Below, one piece after another: positions 1 through 7,315 of a stretch of DNA of 21,409 nt. The stretch is from NCBI GenBank assembly GCA_900551775.1, contig URXI01000038.1, positions 1-21,409 of the forward strand, written 5' to 3'. How positions within the stretch are numbered: the first letter of the stretch is position 1; each line of letters opens with the position of its first letter. The translations under genes were made by a program, and so were the position numbers. The notes under the pieces are model-generated. The model was not told where the DNA came from. It saw only the letters and a program-made list of their open reading frames with translations, and searched no databases. The stretch comes from an uncultured Eubacterium sp. (lineage in GTDB: Bacteria > Bacillota > Clostridia > Peptostreptococcales > Anaerovoracaceae).

Positions 1-721
1 TATAGAAATCCAGGCCGCCCAGACCGCCGTCTAAAGCCATCATCGGTTCGTGGTCGCGGACCTCCTTCTGCAGGGTAGCTATGACACTGGTTTTTATGTA
101 AGGCGGATTAGAAATGATCAGGTCAAACTTTTTGTTTTTGAATTTCCCTTTAAAGGGCACTAGCAGATTGCCGCACTCAAAACCGACCTTTTTGGCGACA
201 CCTAATTTTTCAGCGTTCTCCCGCGCTACCGACAGCGCCTCTTGGCTGATATCCGAGCAGGTCACCTTGACGTTATCGCAGAGACTGGCCAGGGAAATCC
301 CGATTGCTCCGCTGCCGCAGCAAAGATCCAGGACATCAAATTCCTTCTTTTTCTTCGGCGGCAAGTCTACGTCCCGCAGCTTATTTTCTTTGATGATGCT
401 GATGGCATCTTCTACCAGTGTCTCTGTGTCCTGTCTGGGAATCAATACACTTTCATTGACTTTGAAAGTGAGTCCCATGAATTCCTGGCTGCCGATGATA
501 TACTGCACGGGCACGCCGGCAGAGCGCCGGTCCAGCAGTTTGAAATACTCATCGCAAAGACTGTCGGGCAGTATTTTTTGATACTCCAGAATCAGCTGTG
601 CATTGCTCACATTCATCAAGAAACAATATAGGATTTTGCAGTCGATGGCAGCGTCTGCGATGTGACTCTCCTCAAGCTGTCTTCTGCCGATATTCAAAAT
701 TTCTTTTACCGAGAGACTCAT
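1..721 (-). CDS. prmC: Peptide chain release factor N5-glutamine methyltransferase (partial)
   Basis: PrmC methylates the glutamine of the GGQ motif of release factors RF1 and RF2 with S-adenosylmethionine, which is needed for efficient peptide release. The reading frame opens with ATG at 721 and runs off the left edge after about 240 residues, so the C-terminus is missing. Visible motifs are a helical N-terminal domain, the SAM-binding segment DLCCGSGAIGISLA, and the substrate-glutamine motif NPPYI close to the edge. The ATG follows the TAG stop of yqhQ directly, and its ribosome binding site (GAGGAA) lies inside the end of yqhQ, which implies translational coupling. In related genomes prfA usually follows; that would lie outside the window. 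Family assignment is firm. Confidence 0.95.
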   Translation of the reverse strand, partial: MSLSVKEILNIGRRQLEESHIADAAIDCKILYCFLMNVSNAQLILEYQKILPDSLCDEYFKLLDRRSAGVPVQYIIGSQEFMGLTFKVNESVLIPRQDTETLVEDAISIIKENKLRDVDLPPKKKKEFDVLDLCCGSGAIGISLASLCDNVKVTCSDISQEALSVARENAEKLGVAKKVGFECGNLLVPFKGKFKNKKFDLIISNPPYIKTSVIATLQKEVRDHEPMMALDGGLGGLDFY

Positions 722-1759
722 CTATTCCTCCACAATTTCATTTTTACTCTTGCGTTCAATCTTACGCTCTTCTACCAGATTTCCATCAAGATCGCAGATA
801 CCTTCAAAATACGGCGTACCGTCTGGAACCATGACCGCCTTTGTCGCCGCGATAGCTACCTCCAACTGGTCGTCAAAAGGTTCCTTCGTCGTAAGTTTCT
901 GCAGGTAAAGTCCCGGCAGACTGAGGATTTTGACGAGCCAGTTGTCGCTGCGTCCTGCCCATTTGAGCAGCTCATAAGAAAGACCTGCAACCACGGGAAC
1001 CAACAACAGTCGGGAAACAATACGCAGCGCCAGATTCGGCCAGCCCAGAAAGAGATGCAACACAAAGCTGATCACCATGACGAAAAGCAGAAAGCTGGTT
1101 CCACAGCGCGGATGCAGCGTGTAAAACTGCTGTGCGTTCTGCGGCGTCAACTCAAGATTGTTTTCGAAGCAGTGTATGGTCTTGTGCTCCGCTCCATGAT
1201 ATTGAAACACGGTCTTAATGTCCTTCATCTGACTGATCAGGGCGATATACACCACAAAGATCACGATACGCATGACACCTTCCACCAGATTGAATACAAA
1301 GTCGCTGTCGATCAAAGGCTTCAGGAAGTTCGCCACCACTGTGGGCAGCAAGATGAACATGCCGATGGTCATGGCCAGAGCGAGAATGACCGAAAGGTAG
1401 ATCATGATATTCCACGTCCCTTTCTCGCCAAACTTCTCATTCATCCAGGTCTCCAGCTTTCCTGCCTCTTCCTGTTCCTCTTCCGGCCAGTTGGCCTCCA
1501 GCACATCTGCAGAGTACATCAAAATACCCGTACCCTGAACCAGTGAGGTGACAAAAGAGACGACGCCTCTGACAATGGGAATTTTGGTCCACTTCCCCAT
1601 TTTTTTATTGGGCTGCGTCTTCATGTGTATCCTTCCGTCTGGAAGTCTGACTGCAACTGCCGTTCTTTCCAGGCCACGCATCATAATGCCTTCCATGACG
1701 GCCTGTCCTCCGACCGGAGTCGGGCAGGCGTCTTTCAAAAAAATCTTGCTTAAATCCAT
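722..1759 (-). CDS. yqhQ: DUF1385 family membrane protein YqhQ
   Basis: This is a 345-residue membrane protein of the DUF1385 (YqhQ) family, whose biochemical role I cannot state. The family signature is clear: VGGQAVMEGIMMRG at residues 16-29, YHGAEHKTIHCFE at 187-199 and LHPRCGTSFLL at 215-225. There are hydrophobic membrane segments around 118-148, 160-178, 222-240 and 245-265. The conserved His/Glu/Cys pattern suggests a metal site, which is inference. The gene lies 9 bp downstream of rho and touches prmC, so the three form one transcription unit. The SD is weak (GGGGT). In many Clostridia rpmE sits between rho and this gene; here it is absent. Confidence 0.93.
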   Translation of the reverse strand: MDLSKIFLKDACPTPVGGQAVMEGIMMRGLERTAVAVRLPDGRIHMKTQPNKKMGKWTKIPIVRGVVSFVTSLVQGTGILMYSADVLEANWPEEEQEEAGKLETWMNEKFGEKGTWNIMIYLSVILALAMTIGMFILLPTVVANFLKPLIDSDFVFNLVEGVMRIVIFVVYIALISQMKDIKTVFQYHGAEHKTIHCFENNLELTPQNAQQFYTLHPRCGTSFLLFVMVISFVLHLFLGWPNLALRIVSRLLLVPVVAGLSYELLKWAGRSDNWLVKILSLPGLYLQKLTTKEPFDDQLEVAIAATKAVMVPDGTPYFEGICDLDGNLVEERKIERKSKNEIVEE

Positions 1760-1768
1760 CTTTTACCC

Positions 1769-3046
1769 CTATTGTAAAAAAATCTTCTTTATTATTTGTA
1801 CGAAATCTTTATTATTCTTTGTATGAGCCAGGTTGTCGATAATTTGTTCTGTGACATCCTGGGTCGGGCTGTTGGCCATTTGACGCCTCATCGCCCAAAT
1901 CGCTTCTAATTCATCCTGCGTCATCAAGAGGTCTTCTTTTCTGGTTCCGGACTTGTTCAAGTCGATAGCCGGGAAGATTCTCTTTTCGGACAGCTTGCGG
2001 TCTAAATGAAGCTCCATATTACCTGTACCCTTAAATTCCTCAAATATAACATCGTCCATACGGCTTCCTGTTTCTACCAAGGCTGTCGCCAGAATCGTGA
2101 TGCTGCCGCCTTCTTCAATATTTCGAGCAGCGCCGAAGAATTTTTTCGGCTTGTGAAGGGCTCCCGGATCGAGTCCGCCCGACAGGGTTCTGCCAGATGA
2201 CGGTACGACCAGATTGTACGCTCTGGCGAGCCTTGTGATGCTGTCCAGCAGAATGACCACATCTTTGCCGTGCTCTACCAGGCGCTGCGCCCTGGCAAGC
2301 ACCATCTCTGCAACCTTGACATGGTGCTGCGGCAGTTCGTCAAAAGTTGAATAGATGACCTCGCCTCCATTGAGAGACCGCTTCATATCGGTCACTTCTT
2401 CCGGTCTTTCGTCAATCAAAAGCACGATCATCTCGACTTCCGGATGCCTTTTTTCGATGCTGTTGGCGACTCTCTTGAGCAAAGTGGTTTTCCCGGCTTT
2501 TGGGGGCGCTACGATCAGACCCCTCTGCCCTTTTCCAATCGGTGCGATCAAATCAATCAGCCTCATGGACAAATCCCTGGAACTGTCCTCAAGGGTCAAT
2601 CGTTCTCTTGGGAAGATCGGCGTCAGATCCTCAAAATCCGGTCTTCTGATCGCCACTCCCGGCTCGTCACCATTGACGGTCAAAACATACAGCAGCGCGC
2701 CAAATCGTTCCCCTTCGTTAGGCAGTCTGGAAATTCCCTTGATCTGGTCTCCCGTCTTCAGGTTAAAACGTCTGATCTGCGTCGGTGATACGTACACATC
2801 CTTATCGCTGGTCAAGAAGTTATTAAATCTGAGAAATCCGAAACCGCCTTCAGCAATTTCCAGAATACCTTCCACTTCCGGCCTGGGCTGCTCTTTCTTT
2901 TCTTCTCTTACAGGTTTTTCCGGTTCTTCCTCGCAGCAGACAATCTCTTTCTTTTCCTCTGGAGTCTCCGGCGCTTCTATTAAACACTCTTTTTCTTCTT
3001 CTAATATCTCTTCTTTTTTCTTTCTCGGCATCTTCATTACAGGCAC
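1769..3046 (-). CDS. rho: Transcription termination factor Rho
   Basis: Rho is a hexameric RNA-dependent ATPase that ends transcription of untranslated RNA. The protein is 425 residues from a GTG at 3046, or 422 or 420 from ATGs at 3037 and 3031. The cold-shock-like RNA-binding domain is intact (about 58-125: GFGFLR, DVYVSPTQIRRFNLKTGD). It is followed by the RecA-like ATPase with Walker A APPKAGKT, Walker B VVILLDSITRLARAYN, the Q-loop/R-loop region and the GSRMDDVIFEEFKGTGN segment. The usual N-terminal helix-bundle (Rho_N) is missing and is replaced by about 56 lysine- and glutamate-rich residues with a Cys-Cys pair. The upstream DNA in other frames does not encode the missing domain. The start is uncertain because a hairpin covers the GTG. 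It is the first gene of the rho-yqhQ-prmC unit. Confidence 0.97.
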   Translation of the reverse strand: MPVMKMPRKKKEEILEEEKECLIEAPETPEEKKEIVCCEEEPEKPVREEKKEQPRPEVEGILEIAEGGFGFLRFNNFLTSDKDVYVSPTQIRRFNLKTGDQIKGISRLPNEGERFGALLYVLTVNGDEPGVAIRRPDFEDLTPIFPRERLTLEDSSRDLSMRLIDLIAPIGKGQRGLIVAPPKAGKTTLLKRVANSIEKRHPEVEMIVLLIDERPEEVTDMKRSLNGGEVIYSTFDELPQHHVKVAEMVLARAQRLVEHGKDVVILLDSITRLARAYNLVVPSSGRTLSGGLDPGALHKPKKFFGAARNIEEGGSITILATALVETGSRMDDVIFEEFKGTGNMELHLDRKLSEKRIFPAIDLNKSGTRKEDLLMTQDELEAIWAMRRQMANSPTQDVTEQIIDNLAHTKNNKDFVQIIKKIFLQ

Positions 3047-3058
3047 AAAAACTGTGCC
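3042..3058 (-). promoter_or_regulatory. Hairpin at the rho translation start
   Basis: The rho mRNA can fold GGCACA-GUUUU-UGUGCC here (6-bp stem, 5-nt loop). The GTG at 3046 lies in the 3' arm, and the purine-rich SD (AAGGAAAG) lies just 5' of the stem. The next ATG, at 3037, starts 4 nt after the stem, so folding would bring the SD to normal distance from that ATG. Either the hairpin limits translation or it makes the ATG at 3037 the true start. The structure is seen; the role is inferred. Confidence 0.5.
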
Positions 3059-3181
3059 CTTTCCTTTCTATGTAAATTATATAATTGTATCTGTCTTAAT
3101 CTCTTGGGAATTCGCTCTGGATATGAGGGTAACACCTCATACATTCGAAAATGACTTTTCTAGGATTACAAATCTTATTCT

Positions 3182-3210
3182 ATTATAATACAACATCTGG
3201 AAAAATGAAA
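3182..3210 (-). promoter_or_regulatory. Putative rho promoter
   Basis: A perfect -10 hexamer TATAAT lies at 3182-3187 (minus strand), with only a weak -35 (TTTCAT) 17 nt upstream. It would give a leader of about 130 nt containing a dyad at 3123-3140 (ATGAGG/CCTCAT arms, 6-nt loop). Rho is often autoregulated through its leader, so a long structured leader is plausible. The -35 lies next to the terminator of the upstream gene. Confidence 0.4.
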
Positions 3211-3211
3211 G

Positions 3212-3234
3212 AGGGCTTTTTTGTCGAAAGCCCT
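3212..3234 (-). terminator. Terminator after the Rpn-family gene
   Basis: An 8-bp stem AGGGCTTT/AAAGCCCT with a 7-nt loop is followed on the minus strand by a T-rich stretch (CTTTCATTTTT). It lies 57 bp past the stop of the Rpn-family gene and ahead of the rho promoter. T-rich sequence also follows on the plus strand, so it could work both ways. Confidence 0.75.
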
Positions 3235-3290
3235 TATTTTCGTGTTTTACACTTCAATTTGCGACTTTATCTGTAGGACGGCAAAATAGT

Positions 3291-4247
3291 TTATAATTCC
3301 TCTATGGTTTCTGCCTCTAATCCTGTAAAGTCTTTGATTTCCTCCAGTGGCTTACCCACTCTTTTCATTTTTTGGGCAATCTCAATCATGGCGGTCTCAT
3401 ACCCATCTTCTTTCGCATATTTGAGCCATGTAGCATTGTCATGCTCTGCCTTAATCTGGCGCTCTAACATTTCTCTGGCTATATCGTCTTCTGTCAATTT
3501 CTTAAAAACATATTCAGACATGTTAACAGCCTCCTCTCCTGTTTCCAGCAGTTTGTTCACATAGTCTTCTCTTGTCTCATCACCGGCAAACCGAATATAC
3601 GCGCATAAGCGCTCCAGCGGCGTCATGTCGGCAGGATCTTTCTTCCCATCAATCTTTCCCAATTCTAAGAAATGGATAGACAACTTGTCCGTCAGTGCAA
3701 AGTGCACTTGTTTCTCCTGCATCAAAAATTCTGTATGCAGACATTGTACCTGCGGAAAAATCACTCCATCGATAAAAGAAATGACTATGCTTTTCTTCAT
3801 TTTATCATAGTCTTCCCCTGATGCCAATGCTGAATTTACAAGGCGGGCGCCATAAAAAAGTGACCTTTCCGGATATGCGCGAGATGCACCTTTTGCCGTC
3901 AGCCTGGGGCTTTTGTCTGCCGCTGTCAACAGATTCTTTGCCGGATGGATCGCCTTCCGCTGCGGCTGCACATAACGCTGCATTTCCACGTCGATCAATT
4001 CCCCGGAATCGGCCTCAGCCTTCACATCCATGATGGTGCTTTTGTCCCCGGGCTTAAATCCTTTTTGGACTGTGTTTAAAACGTGTACCTTTACGATCGG
4101 ATCGTTCTGCCGATTCAATACCACGTTGAGCAGTGCGATTAACGCCCGGTTAGAATCTTCTGTATCGGCACCGTATACCAGATAAAAGACCAAATCATTC
4201 GTCAGGCTGAACTGACTTCTATATGTATTATCGAATAGTTTTCCCAT
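3291..4247 (-). CDS. Rpn-family PD-(D/E)XK nuclease / putative transposase
   Basis: This 318-residue protein belongs to the Rpn (recombination-promoting nuclease)/PD-(D/E)XK transposase-like group (PDDEXK_2), known for DNA endonuclease activity and for multicopy spread in bacterial genomes. With the start at 4247, the catalytic pattern is visible as KSTIMDVKAEA (Asp74) and ELIDVEMQRY (Glu88-x-Gln90), followed by RSLFYGARL and a charged C-terminal half. The start at ATG 4247 is preferred because it has a good SD (AAGGAAGGAA) and because a promoter at 4278-4306 places the transcript start downstream of the earlier in-frame start at 4319. The gene is monocistronic. It looks intact, with no inverted repeats around it, so it is not called an insertion sequence. 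Its cellular role is unknown. Confidence 0.85.
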   Translation of the reverse strand: MGKLFDNTYRSQFSLTNDLVFYLVYGADTEDSNRALIALLNVVLNRQNDPIVKVHVLNTVQKGFKPGDKSTIMDVKAEADSGELIDVEMQRYVQPQRKAIHPAKNLLTAADKSPRLTAKGASRAYPERSLFYGARLVNSALASGEDYDKMKKSIVISFIDGVIFPQVQCLHTEFLMQEKQVHFALTDKLSIHFLELGKIDGKKDPADMTPLERLCAYIRFAGDETREDYVNKLLETGEEAVNMSEYVFKKLTEDDIAREMLERQIKAEHDNATWLKYAKEDGYETAMIEIAQKMKRVGKPLEEIKDFTGLEAETIEEL

Positions 4248-4277
4248 TTTCCAGTTCCTTCCTTTTTCGTCATCTAC

Positions 4278-4306
4278 ACGATAACACCTTTGTATGGGGA
4301 AGTCAA
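4278..4306 (-). promoter_or_regulatory. Promoter of the Rpn-family gene
   Basis: On the minus strand, -35 TTGACT (4301-4306), a 17-nt spacer and -10 TATCGT (4278-4283) match a sigma-A promoter well. The expected transcript start near 4271 supports translation from ATG 4247. Confidence 0.65.
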
Positions 4307-4380
4307 GAGCCAAAACCATTGAAATATCAACATTTTCTAGATATTAACGGCACAGTTTTTGCTAATTGGGGAAAAAAGAA

Positions 4381-4413
4381 AAGCTGCCGAAATGTAGGAT
4401 GTCCCGACAGCTT
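4381..4413 (-). terminator. Ferritin gene terminator
   Basis: A 9-bp stem (AAGCTGTCG/CGGCAGCTT, one G-U pair) with a 15-nt loop region, followed on the minus strand by a run of T (TTCTTTTTTC). It starts 11 bp after the ferritin stop codon. Confidence 0.85.
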
Positions 4414-4423
4414 CAAATCTATT

Positions 4424-4939
4424 TTATTCTAATACCAATGACGGAGCGGCATACACTCTCGCCTTGTACTCGTTATCCAAAGAATACAGCCCCTTGGGGT
4501 CGTGGCCGAACAGTTCATATTTTGTGATCATGTCCATGGCATTTTTTTCTTCTTCACCCTGTTCGTTGATGAACCAGTCGATGAACTTTACACTCCGGTA
4601 GTCTTTCACCTCATGAGCCGCACTGTAAATCTCATTAATCAGTCCCGTCACGTAGCGCTCATGCTCTAACGCTTTTTTTAACGGATCATCAAAATTCTTC
4701 AGTTCAGCCTCAGGCTTATCCACCGTCTCAAAGACGACCTTGTAATCGTTATTCTGCAAATACTGCATCATGAGCAGCGCGTGATCCATCTCTTCTTTTG
4801 CCTGAATCCGGTACCAGTTTGAGTAACCGTCCAGGCCCTTCTCGTTGTAGAAATTGGCAAACTCCAGATAGAGATATGCCGAATAAAATTCTTTGTTAAT
4901 CTGTATATTTAGTAAATTTCCAACTTTTTCGTTTAACAT
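4424..4939 (-). CDS. ftnA: Non-heme ferritin
   Basis: Ferritin oxidises Fe(II) and stores it in a 24-subunit cytoplasmic shell, which limits Fenton chemistry. The start at ATG 4939 gives 171 residues and has an AGGAGG at ideal distance; an upstream in-frame start at 5005 would add 22 unrelated residues. The ferroxidase ligands match the FtnA pattern: Glu17 and Tyr24 (KEFYSAYLYLE), Glu50 and His53 (KEEMDHA), Glu94 (KALEHERYV), and the later EQGEEEKN helix. The C-terminus (VYAAPSLVLE) is slightly longer than the four-helix core. It is a single-gene unit with its own terminator. No clear iron-regulator box was identified. Confidence is high; the symbol follows the E. coli-type family name. Confidence 0.95.
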   Translation of the reverse strand: MLNEKVGNLLNIQINKEFYSAYLYLEFANFYNEKGLDGYSNWYRIQAKEEMDHALLMMQYLQNNDYKVVFETVDKPEAELKNFDDPLKKALEHERYVTGLINEIYSAAHEVKDYRSVKFIDWFINEQGEEEKNAMDMITKYELFGHDPKGLYSLDNEYKARVYAAPSLVLE

Positions 4940-5022
4940 ATGGTTCCTCCTAAATTGTTTATTCGTTAGGATAGGATACCCACTTTTGCCGCAAATGTAA
5001 CTCAAAATTTGGAGTAGGAAAA

Positions 5023-5049
5023 AACTGCCTCGTTCATCACGAGGCAGTT
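5023..5049 (-). terminator. hbd terminator
   Basis: A 10-bp perfect stem AACTGCCTCG/CGAGGCAGTT with a 7-nt loop, followed on the minus strand by six T. It lies 27 bp after the hbd stop. The A-run on one side and T-rich sequence on the other mean it could also act on plus-strand transcripts. Confidence 0.88.
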
Positions 5050-5076
5050 TCTCTTTGCTTATGTATGATTCTGTTT

Positions 5077-5925
5077 TTATTTTGAATAATCGTAGAAACC
5101 AACGCCAGTCTTTCTTCCCAGCTTGCCGGCTCTTACCATCTTTCTCAGCAGAACGTGTGCTCTGTATTTAGGATCACCATATTCAGTGTAAAGTACATCC
5201 ATGATAGCCAGGCAAACGTCAAGTCCGATCAGATCTCCGAGTTCAAGAGGTCCCATTGGGTGGTTAGCACCAAGTTTCATTGCTGTATCGATACCTTTTA
5301 CATCAGCAACTCCGTCAGCTAAAATGCCAATACCTTCGTTGATCATTGGAATTAAGATTCTGTTTACTACGAATCCTGGAGCTTCTTCAACTTCTACCGG
5401 AGTCTTTCCTAACTTCTCAGCTAATTCTACGATTGTAGCCTTAGTTTCTTCTGAAGTAGTCAAGCCTTTGATGATTTCAACAAGTTTCATTGCTGGAACC
5501 GGGTTGAAGAAGTGCATGCCGATAACCTTGTCAGGTCTGTTTGTAGCGGCAGCGATATCAGTGATGGATAAGGATGAAGTGTTTGTAGCGATGATAGCTT
5601 CTGGTTTAACTAACTGGTCAAGTTCAGCAAACAAAGCTTTCTTTGCTTCTGCATCTTCTGTAGCAGCTTCGATGATCAGGTCAGCGTCTTTTACGATGCT
5701 GATATCAGTTGATCCCTGTACTCTGCCCATGATCTCAGCCTTATCAGCTTCTGTGATCTTTTCTTTCTTGATCATCTTGTCTAAGTTTTTCTCTACTGTA
5801 GCAAGACCTTTGTCTACTGAAGTCTGTCTTCTAGCTCTCAGTACAACCTCGTAACCATTCTGAGCAAGTACCTGAATGATTCCGGCACCCATTGTGCCCG
5901 TTCCTAATACACCAATTTTCTTCAT
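5077..5925 (-). CDS. hbd: 3-hydroxybutyryl-CoA dehydrogenase
   Basis: Hbd reduces acetoacetyl-CoA to 3-hydroxybutyryl-CoA with NAD(P)H in clostridial butyrate formation. The 282 residues fit the short bacterial family. The Rossmann motif is GVLGTGTMGAGIIQ (5-18). Active-site elements include NTSSLSI, the catalytic histidine in GMHFFNPVPAMKLVEII, and NHPMGPLELGDLIGLD. The start ATG has a perfect AGGAGG. The gene stands alone, not in the usual crt-bcd-etf cluster, with its own strong promoter and terminator. Codon choice is visibly biased (many GCT, ACT, GTT) compared with its neighbours, as expected for an abundant enzyme. A Rex-like operator lies in its leader. Confidence 0.97.
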   Translation of the reverse strand: MKKIGVLGTGTMGAGIIQVLAQNGYEVVLRARRQTSVDKGLATVEKNLDKMIKKEKITEADKAEIMGRVQGSTDISIVKDADLIIEAATEDAEAKKALFAELDQLVKPEAIIATNTSSLSITDIAAATNRPDKVIGMHFFNPVPAMKLVEIIKGLTTSEETKATIVELAEKLGKTPVEVEEAPGFVVNRILIPMINEGIGILADGVADVKGIDTAMKLGANHPMGPLELGDLIGLDVCLAIMDVLYTEYGDPKYRAHVLLRKMVRAGKLGRKTGVGFYDYSK

Positions 5926-5973
5926 TGTGATAACCTCCTACTATATTGTGCGTTGATTTCTTATGAGTAAGTT

Positions 5974-5991
5974 TTGTTAAAAAATTAACTT
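5974..5991. promoter_or_regulatory. Rex-like operator in the hbd leader
   Basis: The plus-strand sequence TTGTTAAAAAATTAACTT matches the Rex consensus TTGTTAANNNNTTAACAA at 12 of the 14 defined positions, failing only at the last two. It sits about 10-27 nt downstream of the predicted hbd transcript start, where a bound repressor would block transcription. Rex senses the NADH/NAD+ ratio and is known to control butyrate-pathway genes in Clostridia. Site seen; function inferred. Confidence 0.6.
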
Positions 5992-6006
5992 ATTACCGTT
6001 ACTTCC

Positions 6007-6034
6007 ATTATAACACAGAAATAAAGAATGTAAA
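6007..6034 (-). promoter_or_regulatory. hbd promoter
   Basis: On the minus strand, -35 TTTACA (6029-6034), a 16-nt spacer and a perfect -10 TATAAT (6007-6012). The -35 begins only 2 bp after the first gene-free base following the upstream stop codon (6037), with no terminator between, so some readthrough into hbd is possible. The leader is about 75 nt. Confidence 0.75.
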
Positions 6035-6036
6035 CC

Positions 6037-7137
6037 CTAATTATTTAACAAAAATTCTGTGATTCCGTTGGAGAGTTGGACAAATGCGGCAAGCTGTCCC
6101 AAATTGTAGGAATCAAGCCGTTCTACAGAGATCTGTACACCAGTCTTCTTCCCATTTTTCTCAGAAAAATACTGCCGCGCGGTTCCGGTCAGTAATAAAT
6201 TGAGTGAACCGTCCTCGTTGCATCCTTCAAAATAAGGCATCATGATGTCTTCTTGATCCTCCTCAACAATAATCTGCGTATCAAAGGCGTCCCCGCAATT
6301 TACTTTGTCGTCGGCCGGCATTTTCAAAACTCTCTTCTCGATACCGTCAGCAAAGTTTTCCTCCCATTTGCCAAAGTGCACAAACTGATTTTGCCAGATC
6401 AAGAAATGTTCTTTTATTCCGCCCGCATTTTTGTATAATGCCCGCGCGATGCCGTAGTCCGTCGCATCAATATCCCACTGTGGTGATGCCAGCATGTCCC
6501 GAAACCCATCCAGGTAAGCCAAAAGGTCCGCACCCTTGACCGCCATAGGCAATAACACCGCTGCTGTGTTTGCGCCGTAAATCGCAGGCACGTCTTCTGG
6601 ATAAGAAATGAGCGGATAGTCATTTTCCGCCGCGTCCTCAGCAACCAGCTTGCTCTTCTTTCCTGCGATTGCAAAAATACGTTCCGTCGCTTTCTCTGCG
6701 CCATATTTTGTAACCAGCAGACTTTTCAAGCACATAAAAGCACCCCTCATGGACACAGTCTCCAAATCCGGAGCGACAGAAATCAGCACAAAATCCTTCT
6801 TCTCTAAGTCCGTCATCAGCTCTGCATATTCTGCTGGAGAAAAACTGTCGCCAAACACGAGGACGTCTGCACAATCCTCCCTCTGCTGCACGGCAGAAGT
6901 ACAGGCCTCAATCGTCCTTGCCATATCGCCGGCGGCTATGACTACTGCCACTTCGCACTGGCTGCAAATCTGCGCGGCCGTCATCTGGAGACTTTCCAAA
7001 TGGATGCGGTCCAGTTTATTGATGGAGTTCTTCAGCCATGCTGTGCTCCAAAGCGCATCCAAAGCATCGTTGCATTTCCCTCTCAGCGAATCCAGTTTTT
7101 CTTTCTCTATATTCTTTTTTTCTACATTCAAATTCAT
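6037..7137 (-). CDS. Degenerate glucose-6-phosphate isomerase-like protein
   Basis: This 366-residue protein follows the glucose-6-phosphate isomerase (two SIS domains) along much of its length, for example a sugar-isomerase strand at 62-80, FGDSFSPAEYAELMTDLEKK at 95-114, a helix at 131-147, and LLPMAVKGADLLAYLDGFRDM at 195-215. The sites that define the enzyme are replaced: the GIGGSxLG region reads VIAAGDM (66-72), the phosphate loop SKSGTT reads SVAPDLE (120-126), the GGR of the catalytic arginine region reads PAIYGAN (184-190), and the ESxGK region reads WEENFADGIEK (258-268). It is also shorter than a typical enzyme (about 450). The frame is uninterrupted and has a good SD (GGGAGGG) and promoter, so it looks like a maintained non-catalytic paralogue. 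It may have a regulatory or sugar-phosphate-binding role, which is inference. Confidence 0.7.
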   Translation of the reverse strand: MNLNVEKKNIEKEKLDSLRGKCNDALDALWSTAWLKNSINKLDRIHLESLQMTAAQICSQCEVAVVIAAGDMARTIEACTSAVQQREDCADVLVFGDSFSPAEYAELMTDLEKKDFVLISVAPDLETVSMRGAFMCLKSLLVTKYGAEKATERIFAIAGKKSKLVAEDAAENDYPLISYPEDVPAIYGANTAAVLLPMAVKGADLLAYLDGFRDMLASPQWDIDATDYGIARALYKNAGGIKEHFLIWQNQFVHFGKWEENFADGIEKRVLKMPADDKVNCGDAFDTQIIVEEDQEDIMMPYFEGCNEDGSLNLLLTGTARQYFSEKNGKKTGVQISVERLDSYNLGQLAAFVQLSNGITEFLLNN

Positions 7138-7161
7138 GTATGTTCCCTCCCTTATAAAGCT

Positions 7162-7190
7162 ATATTAAACTGAAACGGAATTTTTTGCAA
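7162..7190 (-). promoter_or_regulatory. Promoter of the isomerase-like gene
   Basis: On the minus strand, -35 TTGCAA (7185-7190), a 17-nt spacer and -10 TAATAT (7162-7167), giving a short leader before ATG 7137. Confidence 0.5.
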
Positions 7191-7249
7191 TATACCTGCT
7201 TTGAAATCCCACGGCAAACGCATGAAGCCCTAAAATATGTTCCGTCGTT

Positions 7250-7315
7250 TTAAATTCGGAGAAAGCGCCAGAAACGAGCAATTTTAGGTGCATTTATGGC
7301 AGATTTCAGCTTTCA
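7250..7315 (+). repeat. Dispersed ~65-bp repeat, copy A
   Basis: It shares TTAAATTCGG, then AAAG-GCC, then GCATTTATGGCAGATTTC with copy C at 19394-19458, with one 1-nt length difference. The inner arms GCGCC/GGTGC can pair, as do the equivalent arms of the other copies. Confidence 0.65.

Noticed and set aside
662..1546. Long plus-strand open frame opposite yqhQ
   Set aside because: Antisense shadow of a well-recognised gene, with His/Gln-rich composition and no ribosome binding site.
2355..3188. 277-codon plus-strand open frame opposite rho
   Set aside because: It lies fully over rho, is Ser/Pro-rich as expected from antisense of a Glu/Arg-rich gene, and has no SD.
5201..5854. 217-codon plus-strand open frame opposite hbd
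   Set aside because: A product of the strong codon bias of hbd; no homology recognised.
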